Of a stretch of DNA of 64,000 nucleotides, positions 23,860 through 33,458 are shown one piece after another. The stretch spans positions 62,001-126,000 of the forward strand of contig NZ_MTCM01000008.1 of assembly GCF_002000245.1 (NCBI RefSeq), written 5' to 3'. The position numbers and the translations under genes were made by a program. The stretch's first letter is position 1, and each line of letters starts with the position of its first letter. The DNA comes from Sphingobacterium sp. CZ-UAM (GTDB lineage: Bacteria; Bacteroidota; Bacteroidia; Sphingobacteriales; Sphingobacteriaceae). The notes beneath the pieces are model-generated. The model was not told the DNA's origin and did not search any database. It was given only the letters and a program-made list of their open reading frames with translations.

Positions 23860-24039
23860 TTAATTTTCAAAAAGCCATTTGATACCTACAATAAGCATTA
23901 TGATAACAGCAATGACATACTTTATTTTGATCACCTGTTGTTTTCTGTAAGCAATGTAAATCCCTAGAGCCATGATAAGGGCAAATCCAATAATTACCCA
24001 TCCAAAGGAGAAGCTGTCTCCGAGCTGAATATTAATCAT
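23860..24039 (-). CDS. 59-residue membrane protein
   Basis: Short gene with ATG 24039 and TAA 23860-23862. The protein begins MINIQLGDSFSFGWVIIGF and has two hydrophobic segments (about 12-31 and 41-57) separated by the basic loop YRKQQVIKIK, ending WLFEN. It is a two-pass inner-membrane protein by appearance. No family recognised. It lies 48 bases downstream of the lipoprotein gene at 24088 on the same strand, so it may be its second gene. Confidence 0.6.
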   Translation of the reverse strand: MINIQLGDSFSFGWVIIGFALIMALGIYIAYRKQQVIKIKYVIAVIIMLIVGIKWLFEN

Positions 24040-24087
24040 ATTTTTAGTTTTTATTGAGTAATGTGCACGCGCTTATAGAATGATTTT

Positions 24088-24591
24088 TTAGTCTTTTTCA
24101 AAGCTGACATCAGTTATTTTATAGGAGAAATTACTTTTGTCCTGTTCAGCTTCCGGTTTTTCTAATTCGCTGTAATGGACGGTTCCTTTCATTTTAAAGG
24201 TAGTATGTGTATCGAGATTGATTTTTTCTCCGTTTTTGTCAATGACGTAGAAATTTTTTAGACTGTAGTTTTTCTGTCCCTCCGGTAGCTCAAATAGGAC
24301 ACTGTTTTTTTCTGTCCCCACTGGCAATATCACACTGAATGCCGTAAATTCCTCGGAACTGAAGGCATGAGGTTTCACGACAAAATGCATCGCCATGGTC
24401 TTCGACTTGCCTGAAGAAAAGGTAAAAGAAGGTGCGTCAAATTCACCCGTTAGCTCGATAGTTTTGTTGTGATTATCGTAGTTGGATTCCATTGCTTTTA
24501 TCGTGTCTACAGATGTTCCATTGCAGGATGATAACGACGTTAGGCCTAGGGCGGCAACTAATAGGGCCGGGATTATTTTTTGTGTTTTCAT
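24088..24591 (-). CDS. Lipoprotein of unknown function
   Basis: Protein of 167 residues with lipoprotein signal MKTQKIIPALLVAALGLTSL then SSC (Cys23). The mature part has a repeated beta pattern (TIELTGEFDAPSFTFSSGKS, MAMHFVVKPHAF, GEKINLDTHTTFKMKGTVHY), similar to OB-like domains of small periplasmic proteins. No family recognised with confidence. It may form a unit with the 59-residue membrane protein. Confidence 0.7.
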   Translation of the reverse strand: MKTQKIIPALLVAALGLTSLSSCNGTSVDTIKAMESNYDNHNKTIELTGEFDAPSFTFSSGKSKTMAMHFVVKPHAFSSEEFTAFSVILPVGTEKNSVLFELPEGQKNYSLKNFYVIDKNGEKINLDTHTTFKMKGTVHYSELEKPEAEQDKSNFSYKITDVSFEKD

Positions 24592-24941
24592 TGGAGTTTT
24601 TTTTGATCAGTTTATACTTAAGATGATTTTATCCAAATCTTTCCTTCTTATTTTTTATAAAAGTACAATAGAATAAGTTGCATTTTCCGGCCGATTTAAA
24701 TCCGCTATCAATGAATTTAAATTCGTAGGCAACGCCGCCTTTTTCGTATTTCATTAATCCGGTTCGTGGCTGCGGTACTTTATCGGGGAGGGGGGATCAG
24801 AAGCTATTATCTGGAAAAGGTAGGCGTAAAGGCAGAGATGTAAAATGGTATGAAAAGCGGACTACCTGATTGGGCAATCCGCTAAAAGTATAACAATGTA
24901 GTTTGGAACGGTAGTGAAGAAAATCCGTTTCGCGGACGCTA
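24592..24941. other. Gene-poor region with short minus-strand frame
   Basis: A 41-codon minus-strand frame at 24629-24754 reads MKYEKGGVAYEFKFIDSGFK then SAGKCNLFYCTF and may be a remnant; no family recognised. AGCGGA/TCCGCT (24856-24883) is a weak stem with a minus-strand T run that could end the DUF1772 transcript. Nothing else was seen. Confidence 0.3.
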
Positions 24942-25439
24942 TTAATCTTTGGATTTAAAAAATATAAGGCTGACAATTAGACAAACTAACGTCAGGAAGG
25001 AAAACAGCGTTCGCATATTATTCCAGAATACCCAGGGCTCCTCAATCAGAAGGCGCATCCGATGTATTGTTTCGGAGGTTGTAGCTGTGATATTAAGACT
25101 GTCCAATTGATTGTTGAGTGGGACATTCTTTGCTGCGGTAATGACAAATACGCCAATAATATAACTTGCACATGCAGCTGCGATCAAATAGAACTTTGGC
25201 GAAGATAGATCGAAATACATCACTGAGGATGCAATTAATAATAAAGGTGCTCCTAGAAAACAACAATAAAATACCGGATTTAAAATTTCTCTGTTGATAT
25301 GCTGCATCGCTTGCAAGTAACCCTTGTCATCTAGTTTATGAAGGCCAAGATTGACCGAAAAGGTATACGCAAAAAAGAGCCCTGATATTAATGCCGATGT
25401 TATCACAGCGGCGGTTAAAGTAATTTCTTGTAGTTTCAT
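24942..25439 (-). CDS. DUF1772 membrane protein
   Basis: Protein of 165 residues with four predicted membrane segments. SALISGLFFAYTFSVNLGL at the N-terminus, QHINREILNPVFYCCFLGAP and NVPLNNQLD fit DUF1772 (related to anthrone oxygenases). The biological role in bacteria is not known. It lies 92 bases downstream of the AraC-type regulator on the same strand and may be controlled by it. Confidence 0.85.
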   Translation of the reverse strand: MKLQEITLTAAVITSALISGLFFAYTFSVNLGLHKLDDKGYLQAMQHINREILNPVFYCCFLGAPLLLIASSVMYFDLSSPKFYLIAAACASYIIGVFVITAAKNVPLNNQLDSLNITATTSETIHRMRLLIEEPWVFWNNMRTLFSFLTLVCLIVSLIFFKSKD

Positions 25440-25530
25440 CGATATGAATTTAAATGTTATAATTGCTGTAATTTTCTTCGATTAAAATTCGCGGATGCGG
25501 ATTTTCCAAAATAGAATAAAAACGACAATT

Positions 25531-26298
25531 TTATCGTTTGCCGAATGTGTTGGGTGTCAGTCCTGTGAAAGCTTTGAAAACGCGGATAAAATGTGACTGG
25601 TCGGAGAATCCATTTGCATAGACAATTTCATTTATACTGCCAGAATCATGAGTGGTCAATTGTATGAGTGAAGTTTGAAATTGAACTATTTTCGCAAATT
25701 GTTTTGCAGGGATTCCAGTTTCTCTGAGGAATCTTCTTTCGAGTGTCCGGATGTGAAGATTTTCGTTTTTGGCGATCTCATGGATGGGTACAGTGCCCTT
25801 CTTATCTATAATACATTGGATTACTCCTCTTATTGAAAAATCCAGCTTTTTTCTTTTTTGCTCAAAATAACCGATAAGTAACCTGGATATGACGGCTATC
25901 TTTTCTTGGACGTTAAAGGACGACAATATTTCTTTAATGAGCTCATCTATTTCTTTCTTTTCATTTAGGTCATAGCAGCCGTCATTGATATCTTCGGGAT
26001 TTATTTCCCAGAAAGCTCGCAATACGAAAGGATAGAATTGGAAAATGACGATTTTGAAAGGACCATCGACTTCAATGGTAATAGGTTTTATTGTTTGGCC
26101 ATATAAAAAGATTATGGGCATTTTTTTACCATAGGGTTGAATGGTAAGGCCTCTTTCGGTTTGATGGAACATCAGTCCGGGATATCCGTCCGCAAAAAAT
26201 GGAATGACCGTCTCTACATCGTCGTTGTTTTCGAATACCATAATATTCTTAACAAATAATGCAATAGATTGATCCGGAATAATGTTTTGCACCTGCAT
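25531..26298 (-). CDS. AraC-family transcriptional regulator
   Basis: Regulator of 255 residues. The N-terminal 150 residues are an effector-binding type domain (IPFFADGYPGLMFHQT, FKIVIFQFYPFVLRAFW) like the DUF6597 form seen with Bacteroidota AraC proteins. The C-terminal two helix-turn-helix units are clear: IHEIAKNENLHIRTLERRFL and INEIVYANGFSDQSHFIRVF then KAFTGLTPNTF. Neighbours on the same strand are the DUF1772 gene downstream and the two flavin enzyme genes upstream, one of which may be its target. Confidence 0.92.
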   Translation of the reverse strand: MQVQNIIPDQSIALFVKNIMVFENNDDVETVIPFFADGYPGLMFHQTERGLTIQPYGKKMPIIFLYGQTIKPITIEVDGPFKIVIFQFYPFVLRAFWEINPEDINDGCYDLNEKKEIDELIKEILSSFNVQEKIAVISRLLIGYFEQKRKKLDFSIRGVIQCIIDKKGTVPIHEIAKNENLHIRTLERRFLRETGIPAKQFAKIVQFQTSLIQLTTHDSGSINEIVYANGFSDQSHFIRVFKAFTGLTPNTFGKR

Positions 26299-26473
26299 CG
26301 GGGGTATTTATGGTGAAACGCTATATAAACCTAAATATAGGTAAATCTTCTTTAAAATTGAACAAATAAGCATGACCCCACTATTTATTATAGACAGTCT
26401 GATCCCATTATTTTATCCTCGTCTCTTTTATTCATTTTTTTAAACATGGTTATCATCATTTTATCCTGTAATA

Positions 26474-27562
26474 TTACAAAAGGTTCAATGTTTTTACAAG
26501 CTCCCTGGCTGCCGCACCGCCCGCGCGGTTGGCCCCAATTGTAGAAGCGGAGGGACCATAACCAACCAGATGAATTCGAGGATCCTTGGCGACCATCGTG
26601 GCCAGTCTGCCATCCATTAAAATCCCTCCATTTTCCTCTTTGGGTAGTACAGGATCTAAGTGCGCCAGAGCGCTTTTGAATCCCGTGTTCCAAAGGATGA
26701 TATCTGCCTTTTCCTCCCGGCCGTCTTCCCACTTTACACCAGTTTTAGTGATTTCACTGAACATCGGAAATCGGGTGAGTACCCCTCTTTTTTCCATAGC
26801 CCGGATTTCTGATGAATAAGGTAGTCCTGTGACAGAAACTACTGAGCGTGGTGGTAAACCTTGTCTCACGCGCTCTTCCACCATCGCCACAGCATTGTGG
26901 CCTGCCATATCATCAAAAGGCCCTTCACGGAATAGCGGGGGACGTCGTGTGACCCATGTTGTTGTCGTCACTTCTGAGATCTGGTCTAACAACTGGATGG
27001 CAGATATACCACCACCGACTATAATAACATGTTTCCCTCTAAAATAATCCGCTGTTTTGAAATCTTTTGTATGGAGTTGTTCGCCTTCAAATAATGTTGC
27101 CCCTGGATAAAAAGGAATATAAGGGTTTTCCCAGGTTCCTGTCGCATTGATAATGCCCGCAGCAGAAAATAACGTTTTAGCCGTATCTATGTGAAAACGT
27201 TGATCATGCAAGGACACCTTGTCTACTTTGAGGGGGCGATAGACCTGTAACCCATATCTTTTCTCATAGAGGTCAAAATAATGAGGAACAGCTATATTTG
27301 CCTGTACCTCCGTTTCATCATTTGTTAATGTCTCTTCAAATGACATACCCGGCAGGTCATGGATTTTGTTGACCGTACTTAGTGTCAGCGAAGACCAGCG
27401 AAATTGCCAGGCTCCCCCTGGGGCAGGGGCTTCGTCCAGAATAATGAAATCCTGATTGATCTCTAGCCCCAATCTTTTTAAATGATAGGCAGAAGAGAGT
27501 CCGGCTTGCCCCGCACCAATTATTGCAATCTTGGTTTTGTAACGAATATTGTTTATCATCAA
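26474..27562 (-). CDS. FAD/NAD(P)-dependent oxidoreductase (flavin monooxygenase-like)
   Basis: Flavoprotein of 362 residues. Two Rossmann motifs: KIAIIGAGQAGLSSAYHLKR (FAD, about 12-31) and HVIIVGGGISAIQLLDQI (NAD(P)H, about 181-198). APGGAWQFRWSSL and the closing VGYGPSASTIGANRAGG match the CzcO-like group of flavin-containing monooxygenase relatives. The substrate is unknown. The gene begins 10 bases after the LLM-class gene ends, so the two flavin enzymes form an operon; one may supply or process a product of the other. Confidence 0.9.
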   Translation of the reverse strand: MMINNIRYKTKIAIIGAGQAGLSSAYHLKRLGLEINQDFIILDEAPAPGGAWQFRWSSLTLSTVNKIHDLPGMSFEETLTNDETEVQANIAVPHYFDLYEKRYGLQVYRPLKVDKVSLHDQRFHIDTAKTLFSAAGIINATGTWENPYIPFYPGATLFEGEQLHTKDFKTADYFRGKHVIIVGGGISAIQLLDQISEVTTTTWVTRRPPLFREGPFDDMAGHNAVAMVEERVRQGLPPRSVVSVTGLPYSSEIRAMEKRGVLTRFPMFSEITKTGVKWEDGREEKADIILWNTGFKSALAHLDPVLPKEENGGILMDGRLATMVAKDPRIHLVGYGPSASTIGANRAGGAAARELVKTLNLL

Positions 27563-27572
27563 TAGGGGATAT

Positions 27573-28595
27573 CTAGCGCCAGCCTAATTCAGGTGCGACA
27601 TGTTCCAAAATAGCAGAAAGTACATGCACGTTGTAATCTACACCTAATGTATTTGGAATTGTCAGAAGTACTGTGTCAGCTTCCTGTATAGCTTCGTCCA
27701 TGGCCAGTTCTTTGATGAGCTGATCAGGTTCTGCTGCATAACTCCGGCCAAAAATAGCACGTTTGTCGGCTTCAATAAACCCGATCTTGTCAGTCCGATC
27801 CGCTTCCTGTCCAAAATAATACCTGTCTAGATCATTGACCAATGCAAAGATTGACCTACTGACTGATACCCTGGGCTCCCCGGGATGGCCTGCTTCTTTC
27901 CAGGCATCTTTATATAAACGTATCTGTTCAGCCTGTTGGATATGAAAAGGTTTTCCGTTTTCATCGTATTTTAGGGTAGAACTTTGTAAGTGCATTCTGT
28001 TTTGCGCAGCCCATACCGCTGTCGCATTCGATGCTGCACCCCACCAGATGCGCTCGCGCAATCCTTGGGCATGTGGTTCTAGCCTCAGTAGACCTGGAGG
28101 ATTTGGAAACATCGGGTAGGGGTTGGGTTCGGCAAAACCTACTCCTTTGAGTTTGTCCAAAAATTCCAATGCTTTCCTACGGCCCATATCAGCATCGGTT
28201 TCACCCTCAGCGAGGTCGTAACCGAAATAACGCCAACCATCGATTACCTGTTCGGGCGATCCTCTACTGATCCCCAGTTGTAAGCGGCCTCCCGAAATTA
28301 AATCGGCCGCTCCGGCATCCTCCACCATATAGAGTGGATTCTCATAACGCATATCAATGACACCGGTACCTATTTCAATTGTCCTCGTCTTCGCTCCAAT
28401 GGCCGACAATAAAGGAAAGGGCGAGGCTAATTGATTGGCAAAATGATGTACACGAAAATATGCTCCGTCAATGCCTATTTCTTCTGCCGCCACAGCTAGA
28501 TCTATTGACTGAAGTAACGTATCACTTGCCGTTTGGGTACTGTAAGCTGGATGTTTGGACCAATGTCCAAAAGATAAAAAACCTATTTTCTTCAT
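27573..28595 (-). CDS. LLM-class flavin-dependent oxidoreductase (luciferase-like)
   Basis: Bacterial luciferase-like monooxygenase of 340 residues, starting at ATG 28595 (MKKIGFLSFGHWSKHPAYST); a start at 28622 would add nine residues. The TIM-barrel pattern is seen in AEEIGIDGAYFRVHHFANQL, RTIEIGTGVIDMRYENPLYM and LISGGRLQLGISRGSPEQVI, residues that bind FMN or FMNH2. The ending NVHVLSAILEHVAPELGWR is typical. It is first in a two-gene operon with the FAD oxidoreductase. The substrate is not evident. Confidence 0.92.
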   Translation of the reverse strand: MKKIGFLSFGHWSKHPAYSTQTASDTLLQSIDLAVAAEEIGIDGAYFRVHHFANQLASPFPLLSAIGAKTRTIEIGTGVIDMRYENPLYMVEDAGAADLISGGRLQLGISRGSPEQVIDGWRYFGYDLAEGETDADMGRRKALEFLDKLKGVGFAEPNPYPMFPNPPGLLRLEPHAQGLRERIWWGAASNATAVWAAQNRMHLQSSTLKYDENGKPFHIQQAEQIRLYKDAWKEAGHPGEPRVSVSRSIFALVNDLDRYYFGQEADRTDKIGFIEADKRAIFGRSYAAEPDQLIKELAMDEAIQEADTVLLTIPNTLGVDYNVHVLSAILEHVAPELGWR

Positions 28596-28779
28596 TCGTT
28601 GCCGAGATTTGATGTTTATCAAATTTAATAAATCAAGGCTGATCTGTGGCTAGGGATTTGTCCGGGGGATGTCAATAAATAGGCGATAGAAGTTGCCGTA
28701 CTTTCAACGGTATTTAATAAGGGAAGGAGATTCAAAAAGCACTACCTTTGTGTACTATCGTTACTAAAATATATTCACT

Positions 28780-29373
28780 ATGACACCCGAAAAATTGTTG
28801 AAACAGATTGATTTTATCAAGGAGATCGACAAACTGAAGTACATTCAGCGAAAGACGAAGCTTTTCCATAGTGACCGTTGTGAAAATGATGCTGAACATA
28901 GCTGGCATTTGGCATTAATGGCTATTGTCTTATTTGAGCATGCTGACGAATCGGTAGATTTATTAAAAGTTATTAAAATGGTTTTGATTCATGATATTGT
29001 TGAAATCGATGCTGGCGATACCTTTATCTATGATACCCAAAAAGCACACTGTAATACCGAGCTGGAACGTTTGGCTGCCAATAGAATATTCGGGCTTTTA
29101 CCGGAACCTCAGGCAGAGGAACTGATAGCTATCTGGGAGGAGTTTGAAGCTGGAGAGACCCGCGAAGCGCAGTTTGCCCGTGCAATGGACCGGTTAGAAC
29201 CCCTGTTACAGAATAGTTCCAACAATGGCGGCACCTGGAATGAACCTGGCGTAAATTATAGTAAGGTATACGCAAAAAAAAGTGTGATCAGAGATGGCTC
29301 GTCGGTATTATGGGAATATGCCGAAACCTTGATTGATGAAGGCGTGAGGAAAGGGATCTTGAAGAAAAGTTGA
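28780..29373 (+). CDS. HD-domain phosphohydrolase (YfbR/HDDC2-like nucleotidase family)
   Basis: Protein of 197 residues. Metal-binding HD residues are visible in CENDAEHSWHLALMAI (His), VLIHDIVEIDAGDTFIYD (the HD pair), and a later Asp in FARAMDRLEPLLQN. This is the HD_3 pattern of 5'-deoxynucleotidases that remove phosphate from dNMPs. Single gene, divergent from the LLM gene. TACCTTTG at 28743-28750, 30 bases before the ATG, fits a -7 element, but no TTTG partner stands at the right distance. Confidence 0.88.
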   Translation: MTPEKLLKQIDFIKEIDKLKYIQRKTKLFHSDRCENDAEHSWHLALMAIVLFEHADESVDLLKVIKMVLIHDIVEIDAGDTFIYDTQKAHCNTELERLAANRIFGLLPEPQAEELIAIWEEFEAGETREAQFARAMDRLEPLLQNSSNNGGTWNEPGVNYSKVYAKKSVIRDGSSVLWEYAETLIDEGVRKGILKKS

Positions 29374-29605
29374 TCTGTATACCCAAATTTGTTTATACCC
29401 TAGCTAGCCAATACATGTACATCTCCATAAGAAGCAAGTCTCTCCCGAAGTTTTGCTTGTTTTTTCCTATTCAGACGAATATTAAATCAACATGGACGAA
29501 TTGTAAATGTGAGATTATGGTCAGGAGTATTTTATATACATTTATTTTGAAATTATACTCACTGAGCAGTTTTCTTAAGAAGCCATTTAAATCAATATAC
29601 TAACT

Positions 29606-29636
29606 AAGCCACATTTTTCTTATGTGGCTTTTTTTA
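29606..29636 (+). terminator. Rho-independent terminator (AAGCCACAT stem)
   Basis: AAGCCACAT (29606-29614) pairs perfectly with ATGTGGCTT (29622-29630) across a 7-nt loop and is followed by five further T. It is in plus sense, 230 bases after the HD gene, and abuts the stop of the convergent minus-strand gene. Similar stems recur at 37018 and 40735. Confidence 0.8.
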
Positions 29637-29637
29637 T

Positions 29638-30309
29638 TTATACAGTTTTTTTTGATTCGTTATCAGCGGGTGAATTCCAATATTTAGGATTGGAAAGTAT
29701 GAAACCAATAATGTCGCCACTGACTTTCATAGGCAAGATATAACCCCAGATCATCATAAACATTGGAATATAAAGTTTAAAAAAGGGAACTGCGACCAAC
29801 TCACTTGGACTGGCATTCGAATAAGTCAAACGTGCCTTGTTATTTTTATAGTAGAAAATAGCATTCGACAACGCCCAAATTGCCGGGTAGAAATCTGAGG
29901 ATTGAAACACGAAGCTGTTGCGATGGACGTTCCAGTTGACCGTAAGGACAATTACGGCTAAAAATACCGTGAAAAAGCAAAGAAGAATAAAGAAGATTGT
30001 TGTATAAACCCAATTGCCAGTCTCGTCCTTTTCAATATAGGTTCCAAATGATTTTCTGTTTTTATCCGATTTTTTTCGCTTACGATTCAGTCTTATTTTT
30101 TTTACCGCATAGTTGATCGGTGTGTTTTTGAGGAGTAGATAATGTGCAACAGCATATGCAAATGTCTGAATTGACTGGGCGACAATGATATTATAGTTAT
30201 AGATTGTGTCGTTACCATATAAATAGACAATCAATAGATTAAGCAATAAGACACTCCAGAATAGTGGGTCTCTCAAAAGGTTTTCCAGAACTAATTTTTT
30301 ATTGGTCAC
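29638..30309 (-). CDS. Multi-pass membrane protein, unknown
   Basis: Protein of 223 residues with about five hydrophobic segments (about 13-31, 40-60, 102-125, 140-155, 178-197). A strongly basic loop lies between the second and third (KKIRLNRKRKKSDKNRKSFG). SNASPSELVAVPFF and YKNNKARLTYSN are the longest polar parts. No family recognised. Single gene. Confidence 0.6.
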   Translation of the reverse strand: MTNKKLVLENLLRDPLFWSVLLLNLLIVYLYGNDTIYNYNIIVAQSIQTFAYAVAHYLLLKNTPINYAVKKIRLNRKRKKSDKNRKSFGTYIEKDETGNWVYTTIFFILLCFFTVFLAVIVLTVNWNVHRNSFVFQSSDFYPAIWALSNAIFYYKNNKARLTYSNASPSELVAVPFFKLYIPMFMMIWGYILPMKVSGDIIGFILSNPKYWNSPADNESKKTV

Positions 30310-30562
30310 GACTAATTCTAATTTAGATTCTGATTTTAATTTATTCTATCCCAATGAAATGAGCAGATATTTTTCTTCGGACTTTATAAGGCACTTATCA
30401 GATTCTATTCCGAACGAATGTTGTCAAATATATAAATACTTGATGTGTATTAAAAGAGGAAAAAGGATTGTTTACCGACATAAATCCGCTTTTTACCGAA
30501 AATATATGGTATAAAATATTCTTATTTGAGATATTGGGACATAATAATATATCGGCTATAGT

Positions 30563-30781
30563 ATGGTACATTTCTTTAATGCGTTGATCATCTTATTGTT
30601 TTTTATGGTTCTGACCTTTTTTTCCAATAGTAGTGAGGCGAGGAAACATGACGAAGTTTTTGCCGATGCTTTACAGCGCTCTCATACCGATTCTTTGAGT
30701 ATATCAGACAAGAAAGAACCGATTGTCCCGCCACATTTTATAGCCCATAGCAGTAGCTGCGGTTTAAGTACACAACACTAG
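30563..30781 (+). CDS. Small protein with N-terminal membrane segment
   Basis: Protein of 72 residues: one hydrophobic segment at 4-22 (FFNALIILLFFMVLTFFSNS), then a short polar tail ending SSSCGLSTQH. It may be a signal-anchored or secreted peptide. No family recognised, and being short it could be spurious; in favour are the compact hydrophobic start and the position before another small gene (63 bases away) in the same direction. Confidence 0.4.
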   Translation: MVHFFNALIILLFFMVLTFFSNSSEARKHDEVFADALQRSHTDSLSISDKKEPIVPPHFIAHSSSCGLSTQH

Positions 30782-30844
30782 AGGAGAATGCTTCAGGTAA
30801 GGAAGTAAAAGTAAATTCTATAAATTTAAGTGATATCTAATCTA

Positions 30845-31066
30845 ATGAAACGAGTTGTAATATTTAAAACAAATGTCAATAAATATAGAGAAGCAAAACA
30901 GATCGTTATGACCCTGCTGCAATTGTTCTCCTCTTATAAAGTTAACTTTGATCTTGACGACGAAGAGCGGATTTTAAGGATAGAATCTACTCAAACGGAT
31001 ATTGAAACAAAGGGTATTATCAAGCAGATGCTTGACTGGGGCTATCAATGTGAACATATAAAATAA
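30845..31066 (+). CDS. Small ferredoxin-fold (HMA-like) protein
   Basis: Protein of 73 residues from ATG 30845 (MKRVVIFKTNVNKYREAKQI). The beta-alpha-beta-beta-alpha-beta layout, with VNFDLDDEERILRIES in the middle and MLDWGYQCEHI at the end, matches short Bacteroidota proteins with the heavy-metal-associated fold that lack the CxxC metal site. It is thus unlikely to be a classical metallochaperone. Function unknown. Confidence 0.7.
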   Translation: MKRVVIFKTNVNKYREAKQIVMTLLQLFSSYKVNFDLDDEERILRIESTQTDIETKGIIKQMLDWGYQCEHIK

Positions 31067-31110
31067 CGATGAGATTCGGACACAGTGGCTTTTTCAAGCT
31101 CCCTGGCCAA

Positions 31111-32319
31111 CTAACTATGCTGTCCGCTATTATTTTTTTGGAGTTTCCACATATATAAGATGGTCAAGGTCAGCAATATAGAAAAAATAAAGTAGCGCCA
31201 GGCTAATCCGTTTTGTGCGGTCACTTTGCCACTAATGGACACCATAAAATTGGAAAGGGATGTCACGATATAGACCATTCCGCCCATTAACCCACCGGCG
31301 GTTCCTGCATGTTTTGGAAAAAATAACATGCTATTGGTAAAAAAGCTTGTAAATAATACCCCTGAAATCGTATGGATAAAAAATGCAAAACCGACCATTA
31401 TATACAGATTCTGCGAGTACATGCCGATAAGTATTAAAACAACGATAAGGGCTGCCTGGAATAAAGCAGGAGCGACGACCCGGGGCACGAAGTCAAGATG
31501 CATGCGCTTTTTGGTAATAAATCCGCCGATCATCCATGAAAACCCCAATATCAATGTACAATAACCAATTGTGACGGATGAAAAGTGAAATGTATTTTCA
31601 ATAATAAATGGCCCTGTCATATTGAAGAGCATTACAATGGAGTAACTAAAACCCAGTACCAGAATGCCCAATATAAAAAGCTTATTTTGCAACATCATTT
31701 TATATAGATTGAGATTGTCCTGTAGGTCAATCTTTTTCTTTTCGGCAATACTTTCTCCGCTGTACAACAGTTCAAACAGTAATAACAAACCTGCGTAGAA
31801 TGCAAGGAAATAAAAATTGGCCTGCCAACTGAATAATTTCTCCAGATAACCTCCTAAAAATGGTGCGAGTATCGGACCACACGACCAGACGATGGTAAAA
31901 TAGCTTAAGTAATTTTTTAACCGATCGCCTGCATATAGGTCGACGAAAAGGGCACGTGTAGCAACGACCAAAATGGATATAGCTATACCTTGCACAATTC
32001 TCAACAAACAAATAAACAGGATACTCTGTGTTTGGGTTATTATTAAGCTGCTTAGTATCAAAAGAGTTAATGCCAGGAGCTTAGGTCGATATCGACCTAT
32101 ACTGTCCAGAATATTTCCTACAAATAACTGGGAAATGCCATAGCTCAATAGGTAACTGGTCAATGTTAATTGAATATCTCGTTCCTGAACAAGTAGACTC
32201 TTGGCCATCGCTGGAAACGAAGGCAGATAGATATCGGTTACAAATCCTGAAAGTGGCATGGATACAAAGGCCATGACTGTTACTAACCTGACGCGTTGCG
32301 CAGAAGCTTCCTTTAACAT
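31111..32319 (-). CDS. Bcr/CflA-type MFS drug exporter
   Basis: Major facilitator transporter of 402 residues with twelve predicted membrane segments. SMPLSGFVTDIYLPSFPAMA in the first loop is the Bcr/CflA drug:proton antiporter signature with the membrane-embedded Asp, and ISQLFVGNILDSIGRYRPKL is the MFS loop 2-3 motif. Export of antibiotics, sulfonamides or polyamines is known in the family; the substrate is not shown here. It is 87 bases downstream of the AraC-type regulator at 32407 on the same strand, which probably controls it. Confidence 0.92.
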   Translation of the reverse strand: MLKEASAQRVRLVTVMAFVSMPLSGFVTDIYLPSFPAMAKSLLVQERDIQLTLTSYLLSYGISQLFVGNILDSIGRYRPKLLALTLLILSSLIITQTQSILFICLLRIVQGIAISILVVATRALFVDLYAGDRLKNYLSYFTIVWSCGPILAPFLGGYLEKLFSWQANFYFLAFYAGLLLLFELLYSGESIAEKKKIDLQDNLNLYKMMLQNKLFILGILVLGFSYSIVMLFNMTGPFIIENTFHFSSVTIGYCTLILGFSWMIGGFITKKRMHLDFVPRVVAPALFQAALIVVLILIGMYSQNLYIMVGFAFFIHTISGVLFTSFFTNSMLFFPKHAGTAGGLMGGMVYIVTSLSNFMVSISGKVTAQNGLAWRYFIFSILLTLTILYMWKLQKNNSGQHS

Positions 32320-32406
32320 TTTTACTCTTTTTTGTTAAACAAAACTAGCGACTTTTTAATCAATACATATATTGCCTAACAAAGTAAAAATTACGAAAAT
32401 CAAATA

Positions 32407-33324
32407 TTATTTATGTCTTTGTCTAAATTTGAGCGGAGAGGTCTCTGCATATTTCTTAAAGAAATTATTAAAATGGGTTGGTTCTTCAAAGCCAAGTGTA
32501 TAACCGATCTCAGCGACATTCCAGTCCGTATAGATTAATAAATTCTTGGCCTCTTCATAGATTTTTTGTTTGATGATCTGTGTTGTTGTCTGATTTGTAA
32601 CCGATTTGACAGAAGCATTGAGATGATTGACATGCACATTTAACTTTGCTGCGAAGTCGGCTGCGGTATGTAATGCAAGTGGGTAGGCTGGGGAATCCAG
32701 GGGAAACTGTTTGTGAAGTAATTCATCAAACAGACGGTACATCCGCACACTGCCCGATTGATCCTGTAACTCAACATCTTCCACTCTCCATTCCAGGGCC
32801 AGATGAAGTATTGCTGCCAGATTGCTTTTGATCGCGCTACAACGGAGCGGATAACTGGAATTATTCAACCGGTACATATTGTCAAAAATTGTTGTAATTA
32901 AATTCAGCTGTGCTTCGTCTAAAAAGATAATGGGCTTACTCCACTCTTTGAATAGTGAGGTCTTTTTAAATGGTTCGAATGTCTGACTTCCTGAAAAAAA
33001 TTCTTGATTGAAAAGGCAAAAGTATCCTTCTTGTTGATTTGTATCGCATACCCAGGTATAGGGAATATTTAGTGCGGGTAAAAATAGGGCAGGTCGGTCG
33101 ATATATAGTTCATGCTGACCATATTTGAACCACCCTTTTCCTAAGATGAGACTGATTTTGTAAAAATCGCGCCTATTGTACGGAGTTTTAAAATCGCAAT
33201 ATTTGCGTGGCGAGATATTGAAATGTGATTTTCCGAGCTCGACATCAAGTATATCTCCATTGTTGGTATGTAGATGACTTAATCTTTTATAGTAATCCTG
33301 TAAGGTTTCCAGTGTTTCACTCAT
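32407..33324 (-). CDS. AraC-family transcriptional regulator
   Basis: Regulator of 305 residues. The N-terminal part is a cupin-like sensor (KISLILGKGWFKYGQHELYI, ALFLPALNIPYTWVCDTN). The C-terminal AraC DNA-binding domain is clear: TAADFAAKLNVHVNHLNASV then KSVTNQTTTQIIKQ for the first helix-turn-helix, and WNVAEIGYTLGFEEPTHFNN for the second. It lies just upstream of the Bcr/CflA exporter in the same direction, so it likely regulates that exporter. Confidence 0.92.
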   Translation of the reverse strand: MSETLETLQDYYKRLSHLHTNNGDILDVELGKSHFNISPRKYCDFKTPYNRRDFYKISLILGKGWFKYGQHELYIDRPALFLPALNIPYTWVCDTNQQEGYFCLFNQEFFSGSQTFEPFKKTSLFKEWSKPIIFLDEAQLNLITTIFDNMYRLNNSSYPLRCSAIKSNLAAILHLALEWRVEDVELQDQSGSVRMYRLFDELLHKQFPLDSPAYPLALHTAADFAAKLNVHVNHLNASVKSVTNQTTTQIIKQKIYEEAKNLLIYTDWNVAEIGYTLGFEEPTHFNNFFKKYAETSPLKFRQRHK

Positions 33325-33402
33325 GATTATGCAAAGTTACAAAAATCAAATGTAATATGCACTTTCTTTGATAAGTCGCCCCTATGTGAAATTGCATTCC
33401 AT

Positions 33403-33438
33403 AAAATAGCCATAATCCAAATGAATTATGGCTATTTT
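33403..33438. terminator. Bidirectional terminator hairpin
   Basis: AAAATAGCCATAAT (33403-33416) pairs perfectly with ATTATGGCTATTTT (33425-33438) over 14 bp with an 8-nt loop; A and T ends serve as T runs in both senses. It lies 21 bases after the stop of the metallophosphoesterase gene. Confidence 0.75.
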
Positions 33439-33458
33439 AACCCCCAGGTTAATCAGTA

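Noticed and set aside
30302..30514. 70-codon plus-strand frame
   Set aside because: It overlaps the start and promoter region of the minus-strand membrane gene and has no recognisable feature.
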